In this document: piece after piece, positions 24,775 through 36,288 of the stretch
How positions within the stretch are numbered: position 1 is the stretch's first letter
Layout: each line of letters starts with the position of its first letter
From: Dryocosmus kuriphilus
Taxonomy: Eukaryota; Arthropoda; Insecta; Hymenoptera; Cynipidae
Direction: 5' to 3'
Assembly (NCBI GenBank): GCA_038277395.1
Contig: CM076197.1
Coordinates: forward strand, 71,953,348 to 72,017,347
DNA length: 64,000 bases
The notes under the pieces: generated by a model
The model's database searches: none
Told to the model about the DNA's origin: nothing
Seen by the model: only the letters and a program-made list of their open reading frames with translations
Made by a program: the position numbers and the translations under genes

Positions 24775-25431
24775 TTATTCCTTCAGATTTTCCATCAGCA
24801 TTTCGCCATTTATAGAAAACGCTATTTCTAAGGAAGCATTTCCATGTGCTAGTGTGAAGAAAAGCTTTAATATCATTCGAAGGTTCCCCGTTTCTGTTAC
24901 TGATCGCCTTACTAGTGTTTCCATCCAGAGGTTGTCTAGTCTTGTATCCTTTCGAGAGTACAGCTGCTTCATTTGCTCTATGGCGAAGTGATCCGACAAA
25001 ATCTTTTTGTAATCTCGATCTGCGTTCTCAATAACACTTGTTGAAAGCAGATTCGTCTTCAAGAGTAAGGCCACGCGCAACTGATTCTCTACCGACTTTA
25101 CAGAGAAAGCTATTCTTGCAGGATTCAGACAAGATAGTGCTTCTGTTAATGGATACTGTATAGGAGATCTCTCTAACAACTTGGAGACAAGATACTGCAG
25201 GCAGTTTCTGAAATCTTGCTTGAAATTAAGTATATCTTTAGGGCTCACGTCATTGCATTTTTCTAAAGCATCACAAGTGGCGTAAAAAAGATCAATGTTT
25301 TTTGCGCACATCAGGTTAGCATTAGCATCTAGCTTCTTTGACTTCTTCATTACATCAATACGATGTAACTGCGTTTTTTCAATTAAGTCCTTATAGAAGA
25401 AACGTCTCACGCAATTATTTAACAAAAACAT
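24775..25431 (-). pseudogene. Largest open piece of the BED/hAT-type gene (218 codons)
   Basis: The C-terminal half downstream of the mariner insertion. It begins inside the domain (the Met is internal, after SPFLFASL-like sequence) and is mostly helical. It ends with LFFTLAHGNASLEIAFSING, where relatives have a conserved LSHGNA..E.GFS.N motif of the hAT dimerisation region. After ENLKE a one-base shift puts the remaining tail (MAKSGSLGSLTISKK and the coiled coil) into another frame. Possibly transcribed; unlikely to be functional alone. Confidence 0.7.
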
Positions 25432-25604
25432 CAGACTGGCGAATAAAAAAGGCGATTACCGATCATCCGATTGATATTCAGTTAGAAATGGTTTTACGAG
25501 GCACGTCCAGAAAGTAAGTGTACTCAATTTATGTAGGCTTCAAAAAAAATTTATTAAAACAAAAACATAGTTGGTTACACTTGTACACATGTAAGTTATT
25601 TTTC

Positions 25605-26118
25605 TTCATACCTCGGTCGAAAGTTACTTTCGATCAGAGACGAAAGTTCAACATTTACTCCCTGTGGGAAGTACACGCGCGCCCTCTATAACGGCGGGAG
25701 GAAAGAATCATACCTCGGTCGAAAGTACGTACTTTCGTCCCTAATATCAGAGACGAAAGTGAAAGAATTTCTCATGTGTATTAAAACTAATTCTTAAACT
25801 CTGTCATTGCTGTTGTTACCTCTAACCTTAGAAGTAGTTGTCAATGTTGTTTTTCGTCAATTATAAATTTTATAATAAATATAATATAATGTTTAGACTA
25901 GTGAAATACAGACATCTTTAACAAAGTGGAATTAATTTATTTTAGAATATATTATTAGACTTGACTCTTCGAATGTATTGGGATGCCTGCCCCCACGACC
26001 AGCAGCACTCGCTTCGCTCGTGCCGCAAATGTCAGAGGCAGGCATCAATAACATGCTTATCAACATTTAAAGTCAAAAAAAAGTAAAATTAATAACGTAC
26101 TTTCGACCGGCTATGAAG
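25605..26118. mobile_element. Element inserted in mariner C, CGGTCGAAAGT ends
   Basis: TTCATACCTCGGTCGAAAGT at the left recurs inverted as ACTTTCGACCGGCTATGAAG at the right. The left end is partly duplicated at about 25708-25760, with AGTACGTACT palindromes and CAGAGACGAAAGT words. A hairpin GATGCCTGCC...GGCAGGCATC lies at about 25980-26046. There is no transposase. It is a non-autonomous element nested in the mariner. Confidence 0.65.
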
Positions 26119-26129
26119 AAAAATCCTAT

Positions 26130-26244
26130 ACACTACGTGGCCCAAAAGTTGAAATCTCGGTCCTGCGCGAAATGCTGCCCGAGGCGAAGCCGAGGGCAGC
26201 ATGACGCGCAGGGCCGAAATTCAACTTTCGGCCCGTGTAGTGTA
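26130..26244. mobile_element. 115-bp palindromic MITE
   Basis: ACACTACGTGGCCCAAAAGT and the following TGAA...TCGG are mirrored by CCGAAATTCAACTTTCGG and CCCGTGTAGTGT, so nearly the whole element folds into one hairpin. The loop is GC-rich (GCCCGAGGCGAAGCCGAGGG is itself self-complementary). It lies directly beside the other insert in mariner C. Confidence 0.75.
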
Positions 26245-26257
26245 ATATACTATTTCG

Positions 26258-27311
26258 ACACAGTCACCATCCCTTTCGATGCAAGTGGTGAGGCGCGGGA
26301 TCAATTTTTGATGCCTGCCTCGAAGAAGTCTCCCCCCAGCTCTTTCGCCCACTTCTCCACCTCCCCCTTCCTCCTCGTCCGTTGAAAACTTGTTTCCACC
26401 CATGTGCACCTTCAGGGAAGTGAAGAGATGGAAATCTGAAGGGGCCAGGTCAGGGGAATACGGGAGGTGGTTCAAAACGTCCCATCCAAAAGAGTCCAGG
26501 AGTTGCTTCGTGGCGTTGGCCGTGTGAGGTTTGGCATTGTCATGCAGCAGGCAGACTCCCTTCGTCAGCATGCCCCTCCTTTTTTTCTGAATCGCCCTTT
26601 TCAATTTTTTCAGTGTCTCAAAGTATCTTGCCGCGTTGATGGTCTCCCCGTGAGGCAGATATTCAATCAAAATTATGCCTTTATGATCCCAAAACACGGA
26701 TGCCATGATTTTTTTGGCTGAAATTGTGGTTTTGAATTTCTTGGCGGAGGGTCAAAAGGTGTGGCGCCATTGTTGAGACTGCCTCTTAGTTTCAGGCGTG
26801 TAGTGGGCAACCCAAGCTTCGTCTCCAGTAACAATAGAGTAGAGAAAATCATCGCCTTTGCGTTCGTAGAGCTCCAAAACCTCGTTGGAGCTCTGCAATC
26901 GATTCAACTTGTGCTGTTGTCAGGGACCTGTTTTGGGACCCACCTCGCAGACAATTTTCGATATCCGAGAGTTTCTGTGATTGTTTCGTGTAACAGGGAT
27001 CTGGAGATTTGCGGAAACATCGCAGAAAGATCATCTAACGTCAATCTGCGATCGTCACGGACCGCAATCTCGATTTTTTCCGCAAGTTCGTCAGTCACAA
27101 TTGAAGGTCTTCCGCTCCTCTGATCATCATGCACGGGAGTACGGCCATTTTAAAATTCGCGACACCACTTGTACACACTCGTACAATTCATAGCTCCATT
27201 ACCGTAAATAGTTTTCACCTCATTATAAATCTCAACTGGAGCTTTTCCCTTCACAACGAGGTAGCGAATGACGGCGCGAATTTCGCACTTGGCGGGAGAT
27301 ACGATCGACAT
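26258..27311 (-). pseudogene. Mariner transposase, copy C
   Basis: Starts at the ATG at 27311 in the family context. The Lys codon after WCREF is TAA (27150-27152), identical to the lesion in copy A. Later frames give HDNAKPHTANATKQLLDSFG and PYSPDLAPSDFHLF, which carry the second and third catalytic Asp (26221-26706). Further shifts separate the frames. It is dead as a transposase source. Confidence 0.92.
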
Positions 27312-28678
27312 TTTTCGCGAGAGATGCTACTGCGTCAAGAGTTTTCAACACACTAACCTCGGATTGGTCTCGCTTTGAAGGGGAGGGGTCAGGCTACGCG
27401 GCAGTGTTGCCAAAATGTCGAAAAAGTATTCCCTACAGCTGTGAGAGTACCAGTACACTTACTTTCTGGATGTGCCTCGTAAGTCTTCAGACAAAGATTG
27501 AAAAACGGCCAGCTTCGCTGGTAACAGTTTGTCTATTATCGCTTGGTTGGTGCTTTCTTCGTGGCGTGTACATGTGCAACGTATTTGGTCGAATTTGGTA
27601 AAACATTTTTCATTCTTCGTGCAACTATTGAATTATCAATCCAGCGAACCTGGCAAAACTCATGGGGAAATTCCGTAGATCCAGTAATATCGGTCAAGTC
27701 CCCGCGACGCGCAGGTACTTGTTTAAATAAGTTGTGAGATGCTCTTAAGAATTGAACGACGCCCCAATTAGCTCTTGTGATACGTGTCTTGAATGATCCA
27801 TGAACAAAATGAAAACCGCATGAGCCTAACTCAAATTAAGGTAGTTGTGGAGAATCAAGAGTGGATCGCAACTCCGAACTGAACAGTCGAATCAACTTCC
27901 AATTGACGTTCGAACCATCCATCGACACCTGCAAGATTCTCTGGAGATCGATGTCTTCTAGTTCTCTTTTTGAGTCCCTTAAGGAAAACGGACGTCAAAT
28001 ATCGAAAACAGACTTGATTTTTATCATCGTCCCAAAAGCGTACGTGCACGTCCATTTGATTTTTCCGGGCTATTTTATTCAAAGCCTCGTCAAAACTAGT
28101 AAGAACGCGTTTTACTTTCTTAACTTGGTTCACTAGACTTTTTTGAAAAATGCAGCTATACCATAAGCCAAACTGTCGGCAATCTTGTTCTTATGTAATC
28201 TCATATTTTTAGCGACCTCACTGTCATGAAACATTCTCTGTAAGAAAAGGACATTGCTTTCTGTAGTAAGCAAAGAGTTGTGATTGATCACTGCTTCTAA
28301 CACCACAAAATTTCAGCTTGGATCACGGTATCTTTGATTGCGTAAAAGTCAATTAAATGTTTCGACAAACGAGTATTAGACAATCTATTATCTCGAGAAT
28401 AATTTCCAGCCGATGGGGTGGATACAGAAGTATTATACGGCTCTGATGGAATTACAGATTCAGCAGCGGTTGAGTGGGACGGCTCTTTGTCAGACGTAGA
28501 TGAAAATAAGGTTGGAGTAGAAGCTGACTTCTCAGCAAACACCATTACTTCCTGATGTTTTTACTTTTAGCATAACTTGCAAGTGCAGTAGGGCCCATAG
28601 ACTCAAAAGAAAATGATTTATTATTGCAAACTTTACATCGAGCAGAAAAGGGTCGCTTATCATCCAACACCTATGGAA

Positions 28679-28880
28679 TTTGTGAAAAATGAATCTCGTC
28701 TCTCCGTAGCTTAGTGGGTAGAGCACCAGACCGGCAATCTGTAGACCTGGGTTCGATTCCCAGCGGGGCTAGAGAGAATTTTTTCACAAGCTAAAATAAT
28801 CTTAGCTCGTCGAGCCTTAACACATGACCAAGTAGATCAAAACTATTAACATCAAAATAAAATTAAACCTACGCTGGTCA
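28679..28880 (+). mobile_element. tRNA-like repeat, copy 1
   Basis: A tRNA-like core (about 28701-28772) with an A box (TAGCTTAGTGG) and a B box (GGTTCGATTCC) that both match polymerase III consensus. Flanking arms TTTGTGAAAAATGAATCTC and GAGAGAATTTTTTCACAA are inverted, extending the acceptor stem. The tail TCGTCGAGCCTTAAC...ACTATTAACATC...CGCTGGTCA matches the end of the 10.6-kb element. Best described as a tRNA-derived SINE/MITE hybrid and not a host tRNA gene. Confidence 0.7.
28701..28772 (+). ncRNA. tRNA-like sequence with intact A and B boxes
   Basis: The T arm is perfect (CTGGG-TTCGATT-CCCAG) and the anticodon hairpin is CAGA-CCGGCAA-TCTG, which would give anticodon GGC. The base before it is C, not U, and the 7-base acceptor stem pairs at only about five positions. 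These faults and the repeat context argue against a functional tRNA. Polymerase III transcription remains plausible. Confidence 0.6.
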
Positions 28881-28958
28881 ATAATAATATCATCTAACAT
28901 AAATTATCCTACAAGATGAGAAGTCTTATACAGGTTTGACATAATGTACCTGTTGGAG

Positions 28959-29150
28959 TTTGTGGAAAATGAATCTCGTCCCTCCGTAGCTTAGTGGATA
29001 GAGCCGCCAGACCGGCAATCTGTAGACCTGGGTTCGATTCCCAGCGGGGCTAGAGAGAATTTTTCCACAAGCTAAAATAATCTTAGCTCGTCGAGCTTTA
29101 ACACATGACCAAGTAGATCAAAACCATTAACATCAAAAATAAAATAACAA
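28959..29150 (+). mobile_element. tRNA-like repeat, copy 2
   Basis: Same organisation as copy 1, about 280 bases downstream. The core has one extra base in the D-arm region (GATAGAGCCGCCAGACC). The flanking arms are TTTGTGGAAAAT and ATTTTTCCACAA: relative to copy 1 both sides have changed so that pairing is kept. The tail stops after ACCATTAACATCAAAAAT, without the CGCTGGTCA end. Confidence 0.7.
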
Positions 29151-30739
29151 CATAAAGTTTGTTTTAAAAAATCGTTATTTTTCAAAACATTAACAAAAAT
29201 CATGAGAACACTGAAAATAAAAAGACGAGTTCAAAAGTACATTTCAAAGATATTATAAAAGATACTCAAAGAGAGATTAACACAACATTCTAAAATATAA
29301 AAAAGTTATATTACACGTCGAACAACGCATTAAAGATTGTAAATATTTTTTTGATATTGTATAGTTTAACTTGAAATATTTTATGTTTTTCTCTTACAAA
29401 GATTAAATTTAAATTTTAGTATCTTTTTTATCTGCAGAGAAAATTATGTATCGTATCATAAATATAAAGCGATTGCTCTATTTAAATATTTGTGACAAAT
29501 TACAAATTCTAATGTTTTTCTTACGAGTTCAAAAAAAAATAAATTCAGAGTATAAAAAATTTTTTATTATTTAAAATATTTATACATATCACAAGTGTGT
29601 TAACGTGTTTATATTTTAAGAATTTTCTAAGTAAGATCATAAAATGAGTTATTATTTGAACAGTTTATAAGAAACAGTGAACTAATGAGAAGACATTTTT
29701 CTAGAAAAACATACTTCATTGAAAGATCTATTTTAATCAAATACTACTTTTTAAAAAATACTCAAATTTTATTTGTTTAAAATTTTATTTCATAAAAACA
29801 GACTTTTCAAAGAAATATGTGATTAGAAAATTTTCTCGTTTTATTTTATTATTTTTGTTGCAAAAAAAAATAAATAAAAAAAATATATCAATTTGAATCT
29901 CGCGTCAATGTATCCATGCATAACTACATAAGTATCATTGAGTGACTATTTTAACAGTTGTTTAAAAATCATGGTGATTTTGTTACTCTCGTATTTGCAT
30001 TGCCCTTCACCTCTGTAGTTAGAATTTATATTTTATAACCCTGAAACATGGATATGATGCACATTTTTTAGTAAAGAACCTTTCAAGCAATAGAATGAGC
30101 TTTTGTAAATTAAAATTAAATGAAAATTACGACTTTTGCCTAAAGCGGAAAAAAGACACAAATATGCAAATATAACTAAATTGAATACACAATTATGAGC
30201 TCAATTATTTTTTTCTTTTTTACGCTTAGGTTTCTCTTCTAAAATTTGCTGTAATAATAAATGGGTCTTTTTTTGTCAATTTTATAAATCAAGTTGAAGA
30301 TTATGTAATTTTTAATTTGACTCTACACCTAGAACATGCCTCAATTCAGCCAAAAATTTGTCTGAATTTAAGACGTGAATATCAGAATATCCGAATTTCA
30401 GAATTTATTCATACGTTTTATTAAATCTAGATAAACCTTACTTCGATCCAGATAAATTTTTGCTTAATTAAGATCACTTCCAAATTTAAAGTAAAACATA
30501 TTTTACGGTGTGGCATGATTTTTAATATAATTATTTTTTACTCTAAAGAGACGACTCCTGCAAGGTCTCAGCGGGGTAAAGTTCTAGAAAAAATAAATTC
30601 GAGGATGTTTGTGAAGTTTAACCATAGAATGATGGAGAAATAGTGTAAAGATGAAAGAATTCGGGTAACAGGAGTGAGATGTGGTTTTACGGCCACCAAC
30701 GGCCACTGCAAGGATACTTGAGGATGTGGCGTCCAGGAA
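29151..30739. other. AT-rich stretch, nothing recognised
   Basis: Long A/T-rich DNA with no structured repeat or plausible coding frame. Confidence 0.5.
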
Positions 30740-30855
30740 CATTCGTCCAGTCTTCTGGAGAGAATGGGAAAGAGGGAAGCAGAGAGAAAGGGAGCGAAAG
30801 AGTGAGAAAGAGAAACAGGGGGAAAGAGACGGAAATACATAAAGAGAGAGTGTGC
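30740..30855 (+). repeat. GA-rich purine tract
   Basis: More than 100 bases dominated by GAGA/GAAAG, followed by a GC-richer stretch with TCAGTGCGGCGCCGTCAGTCG. GA-rich tracts followed by TCAGT initiator-like words occur in some insect promoters, so a promoter is conceivable, but no adjacent gene is seen. The frame 30679-30972 (Arg/Glu-rich) follows from the composition. Confidence 0.45.
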
Positions 30856-30972
30856 GCGTCAGAGGTTAGGCGTCGACCAGAGAGGACGGTTTGCCTTTCA
30901 GTGCGGCGCCGTCAGTCGCTTCATACGCATAAATTGCGTACTTCTCCTACTTTCGGGATAACAATAAGCTAG

Positions 30973-32549
30973 TATTTAATTAGCTTTCTCTTCATTTTAT
31001 CCTCATCCATACAATTCCCCTGTAAATTTACTCTCCGTCGCGGAAATATATCCCAAAGAATACTACAGTGCAATTTTCACTCTCCTCATTCCCATGGTGA
31101 AATTAAACTTAAGGTTTCAATAATGCACATCCTTTAAAATCAACCAAAGAAACATTTTTATAAGAGAGAACAATCTCTGTGAGCCGAATGTATTTTGATG
31201 TCACGATATTCAAAATTTAAGTCGTTATTAGAAAATTTTAAAAAATTATTCATTGAAACTCGCACTCAAATAATTGAAGATTGCGAGAGTTGTTTAAGTC
31301 AAAAGGTTTTTGATTTGATAAACATTAAAATTGATGGGCGTTAGGAATCGCGCAGATATTGAATAACTTTTCAGATTTTTGAAGTAAAATTAAATAATCC
31401 ATTCGACTGATTTAAAAATTCAATATCTAAGATGTCTGATCAAATGCGCCTTTTTCTACTGAAGGCAGAAGCCGTCAGCTTATCGATACTTTCTTGTGTC
31501 GCTTGAAGAATTACCACTCTGTTCAGAGATATATTAGACATTTGAATCCTTTCAGTGAAAAGCTAATAATTTTTTTTGGAAAATTTTTTTTCTTACAATT
31601 TTCATTTAAGGGCATAACAACATTATTAACTAACTCTAAAATATCTCCAAAATTTTAAGAAAAAATATTATTTAACACTTCTGGAAGTTTAAGCTTCGTA
31701 GCAAATGAAAATGTTGTTAAAAATACTTTACACATAGTTAAGGCAGTTAAAAGCTTGCCAGTACCTCCAAATTCAATGTACGTTTAAAATTTTGTTTAAC
31801 ATAATTTAACCTCCGAACAACAAATTATATAAAAAATGTGATTTAAAAGGTTTGAAAGTACCTTTGAATTTGAATAGAAGATTTATAAAACAGATGGAAA
31901 CTACGACATAGAGAAAACTTGGCAGATTTTAACACATCGTAACATTATTTCGGGTGGAGGGATCTGTAATAAAGAAACTTGACTTGTCATGCATGTCAAC
32001 CGAGTCGTCTAGGAATGCATGAATGTACTCGCATATGCAGGGAAGTTTCCTCAGCCCAGTCGTAAAACCTTTTGTACGTGTCAGCCGCGAGTTTCAGCAA
32101 CAGGAAATCGTGCCAATTTGTCGAAAGAATATTCGTAGCTTCAGTTTATGTTCTTTTAGCTATGCAAATATAAAAGCCGGTATAAACTTCCTTCAAAAAC
32201 AGGAAACTTAAAACCACTCAAATCTTTTTGTACTGCAGGAACTAATAAAATTCTTATTAAAATGCATTTACTTTTAAATTGATTGAACATTTTTTTGTAC
32301 ATAATTCTATGTCTTATACAACTTTGACGAAAGAAACATTCCATCTTTCTTAAATTACGAACTTTTTATATGGCATTCGGATATACGATTTTTGAATATC
32401 TTATTCTGTATCCTAATTTACAATCCTAGTGGTTTTGAGTGAAAACAGAAAATCTGTTTGAAAACATTTTCGAAAGAAAGCACCTGGAATAAAAGATATG
32501 TCTAAATGTTATTATTCTCCGTTTAAAGGTAAATTCTGTAGAAAAATAT
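30973..32549. other. AT-rich stretch, nothing recognised
   Basis: Small frames (for example 32023-32211) have no recognisable motif. No repeats with clear ends. Confidence 0.45.
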
Positions 32550-32587
32550 AGAAAGAAGTTGATCTTCGAGTTGATCATCCCTTTGGC

Positions 32588-33891
32588 GAATTCACTTCAA
32601 ATCGTGCAAGCTGTACATGCTCAAATCACAGAATCGTTTCAGAACATTTGATGAAAAAATTTTGTTGACAAAGTTATGAGTATTTGAACTTTTACAGTTA
32701 ATGTCGCAGTTTATCAAAAAAATTTGTCAACATTTTCTTTTTTTAAGTGTTGAAGTATCGAAACCAATACAGATATTTGAATTTTTCTTTCTGTGTCTGA
32801 TAGATCTTTTGGATCTCTTTTGAAATCCGGCAAAAATTCAAAAACACTCAAAAAACGACAAAATGGCGGCAGTTTTTCTGAAAAATTGTCAACTCAATTT
32901 TTTCAAAATGTCACCCGTATATTTTTTTTTTGATTTTTTTTTTTTAGTTTTTATTAATATAGTGAATATACTCCAAGAGAGTTTATCTTCTGCCTACGTC
33001 TTGGAGAAGAGAACATTTAATTTCCGTGTATGTAAAATGAAAATTTGCATTTTTTACAAAATCAAGACGAGATACGAAAAAAGTCAAGAGAGAAAAGTTG
33101 TTCCCCTTGAAAAGTTACATAAAAAAAGTTTTTTGATACTTTTCTTCATCTTGCGCTGTGTTAGAGATTTTCACTGAGATATGAATAAAGTTGTCTATAA
33201 ATGCAATTTTCTCAAAACAAAAAAATTTTGTAACAAAAATGAATTCAACTTCTAGATTTAAGACATTAAATTTTTATTATAAAATTTGATTTTTTTTAGA
33301 AAATTACAATTACAGCCAACTTTATTCACATCTCAGTGAAATTCTGGAAAAAAAGCGTATGAAGAGATTTTTTTATAAATTTTCTCTTTTGAATTTTTTC
33401 GTATCTCGTGTCAAGTTTTTAAAAAACATAAATTTTCATTTTGCATAATCAGAAGTTAAAAATTTCTCTTCTCCAAGTTGCGCGCAAAAGATAAACTCTC
33501 TTGCAATATATTCACTATATTAGTACAAACTAAAAAAAAAATTAAGAAAAAATATAAAGATGGCCTTTTTGAGAAAAATGAGTTCAAGATTTTTCAGAAA
33601 ACCCCCCCATTTTGTCAATTTTCAAATCTTATCAAATTTCCCGGCGGATTTAAAACGAGAACTAAAGAATCAGACTTAAAAAGAAGAAGTCAAATATCTA
33701 CATTGGCTTAGATACTGCAACAAGCGTCACCAACTTTAAAAGTTCAAATACTCACAACTTTGTAAAAAAATTTGTTTATCAAGTTGGCAAAATACGTGAC
33801 GTCTAAAAGCCCTTGAAAAAAAAAACATATTTTGCCTCGAAACGATTCTGCGTCTTGAGCATGCACAGTCTACACGATTTGAAATGAATTC
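32588..33891. mobile_element. 1.3-kb fold-back palindrome
   Basis: GAATTCACTTCAAATCGTG...CATGCTCAAA...CAGAATCGTTTC at the left end (32588 onwards) recurs inverted as GAAACGATTCTGCG...GAGCATGC...CACGATTTGAAATG ending at 33891. Inner landmarks also mirror: GAGATTTTCACTGAGAT (about 33165) with ATCTCAGTGAAATTC (about 33332), and AGAGTTTATCTTC (about 32980) with AAGATAAACTCTC (about 33488). The centre is near 33250. The 104- and 77-codon frames inside are translations of the arms. Confidence 0.8.
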
Positions 33892-36275
33892 AATCCCTTA
33901 AAAGATAATATTAAAAATCGACCGAAGGTACAAGATTTTGCAGTAGTTTATTCCTGAGAAAAAAATAATTTTGGATCATTAGGACTCTCACTTTTGAGAG
34001 ACTCTGTGTTACTGAATATACTGTATTTTGAAAACTTGAAATATTGCCTCTGACTCATTGAACTCACAGAAAAAACTCAAGTTAACTTTTGTTGCAGGTA
34101 AAATTTAGCGCGGTTAAAATTTACGTTCTCTTTAGCGAAAGTTTATCCCGAGACAGAATAAAAAGTGTCTTCTGCTACGCCGTCAATAGCAATGCGAAAA
34201 ACAACCATTATATCATTTAAATTGGACTAGAAATAAGGATAGTATACCTTCTAAAACATTGCAGCTATTTAAATATCATTTTAAAAATAATTAAACTTAT
34301 CGCAAGTGAATTAAAATACTTTTTTCGGGACTGAGAATAAATTAGTTCGCACATCAACAATCCATGTAGCCATCTTTCAAGACTGCACCACGATGCTCTA
34401 GGAGCAGCCAATGAATGCACTGTTGCAAAAGAAAATAGCTTCGCCATTGGTTTTTACCAAGAACTTCTTCTTCTGGCACTCTTGCGTTTAAAATATCTCG
34501 CGAATAATATAAATTCAATCAAATTTGTCATTCATGCAATATAGTATAATATGTCATCAACAATGGATTTCGGTTCCGGTACCACAACGTAATAAGAAAA
34601 TTCTGATAATGTAATACAAATAATATAATAAAATATAATAAAAATAAAAATATTACCAATTATTCAGGACGGCTAGAAGCAGCAAAAATAATAACATGAA
34701 TTTCAAACTTAAAAACACTGAACTTTTACAAAAAAAAAAAAAATGATTTGAAATTTCATTAGGACCTAATTTTTATTTCAGTTCGAGTGAGAAATTACGT
34801 TTTCTAAACTCGCAGATTTGTAATTGCAGTTTTCCTCAATACTGACTGAATCGAAAATATTTTCAATTTTATTTAACAATGAAAATTAAGAGTTGCAATT
34901 TCAATTTTTCATTATAAGTCAATATTCATTTAATTAATTTTAAATTATTAAAATTTGATAAAAAAATGAGTTTTTCCCGACTTTTTTTTTGGTTTGAAAA
35001 TAAACTGGAAAAATTATACAAATTTGGAGGAATCTAAATAGAAATTGAAATTCGTTGAAAAAGATTTTTTAAATCCGAAATGTTGCTGTATGAAGAAGCA
35101 TCCTACAATTAAACATGTAATTTTGTTTTTGCCAAATGTTATTAAATTTCAGGAACTTTAAACTTGATTCAATTTCTCCAGTAGTTTTCATATGAGACTG
35201 CAATACCGACTTAACTCGAAACCTTCAAGGCGGAAATTTTCCCATCTCAGTCTTATGAACCATGGCTGTCGACTACTTTATTATCACTGCCAAAGAGATA
35301 TTTTAATTCGTGAACGATAAAAATAATGATGTTTAAATAAAACATAAATAGGCGCAATGTTTTTGAAGGTATGCTATCCTTATTTCTAGCACGCTTTTAT
35401 TTTTACTTTGCTGTTTTTTGAACTGCCGTTATTGACGTAGCAGCCGAAACTCTTTCCTCCATATTAGACGAAAAATAAGAAATTATCTCCGTTTCATGCA
35501 AAGTTACACCGGCAAGGTTAATTTCTGTTGCAGCGAATCTTTCTCCTAGAATCCATGTCATCCTTATCTTTCGTTTTTTCTGTGCTGAATACAACACCTA
35601 GAATAGCAGTTTTAAAATGCCATTGTCGAGAAAGAGGGCCATAAAATTTGTGAAAAGGAAACGACGAAATATGCAGAAATAAGTAGTATAGCTCTCGTAA
35701 GTCAATAGCGGCTTCATAGAGGAGGGTGGTAAAAGAGTAGTTCGTCAGTAAGCAAGCATGCGATGGAGGCACGTAAAGTAAGTAAAGAAAGCAAAGAAAG
35801 CAAGTTGGCACTCAAATCGTCAAGCACGAGCTCGTCAAATGTACTTACGATCCGCGTTATGGCTGGACTTTATAGGCACTTTTATCAGGAAAGGGACGCA
35901 AACGAACGAGTGGTAGAGGAAACCGTTAGCGACGACGCTGGTAAGTAGTAGTTGCGCGATGTGGTCAGACGTGAATGTGGTCTACCGCGACACGCTGCTC
36001 TGACCGACCCTTACGAACTACCGCTTCGTAAATTAGGATCGGACGCGTTATATGACTGCTGCAACTCGTTAAAACCACGCGGTTTTACTTGAAAGGACAC
36101 GTCAAATCACGTCAAAGACTTTTAAAACTTGATCTAACATTATCAAAACTTCCAAGACTTTTCTAGCTGCACTCAAAAAAAGAATTTGCCTTGAATTCAA
36201 GAAATCGTTTTTTTAAGATCATTCTTTTAATTTAACATAAAGATACTTTCAAAAAAAACATACTTGATTTTAAAG
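33892..36275. other. Unassigned AT-rich stretch
   Basis: Nothing assignable. At about 35763-35815 there is a short GTAAGTAAAGAAAGCAAAG iteration, and the 60-100 codon frames at 35403-35948 lack motifs. Confidence 0.4.
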
Positions 36276-36288
36276 AATGAGGTCGTTA
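36276..36288 (+). repeat. Target duplication of the Penelope-like element, left copy
   Basis: AATGAGGTCGTTA, repeated without mismatch at 39323-39335 directly after the element's right end. It fixes the inserted DNA as 36289-39322. Confidence 0.85.

Larger units (their letters stand above)
25497..27479 (-). mobile_element. Mariner copy C with internal insertion (1983 bp)
   Basis: TA at 25495-25496 and 27480-27481, with the same terminal inverted repeats as the other copies. It sits within the BED/hAT-type pseudogene and is therefore younger than that gene's arrival. About 650 extra bases (25605 to about 26250) separate the 3' end from the transposase frame, filled by two unrelated small elements. 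Removing them gives about 1330 bp, the family length. Confidence 0.93.
24460..28690 (-). pseudogene. Decayed BED-finger/hAT-type protein gene
   Basis: Minus-strand pieces line up in order with a widespread group of uncharacterised hAT-related proteins. There is a BED-like finger with ARCKVCNNK and ESMGPTALASYAKSK at about 28570-28660, whose His ligands are lost. Then come VIQAEILW near 28300, a SFDEALN / VHVRFWDDD block near 28000-28090, VSMDGSNVNWKL and GSCGFHFVHGSF near 27770-27940, FCQVRWIDN near 27640, and LAHGNASLEIAFS, a hAT C-terminal type motif, near 24830. A Lys/Glu-rich coiled-coil tail runs to about 24480. Frameshifts and stops occur throughout, and mariner copy C interrupts it at 25497-27479. 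Without that insert it would span about 2.2 kb. Confidence 0.8.

Noticed and set aside
28701..29055. Two functional tRNA genes
   Set aside because: The A and B boxes are good, but the acceptor stem is poorly paired, position 33 is C, and a third copy sits in an inverted-repeat element. They are repeat-borne.
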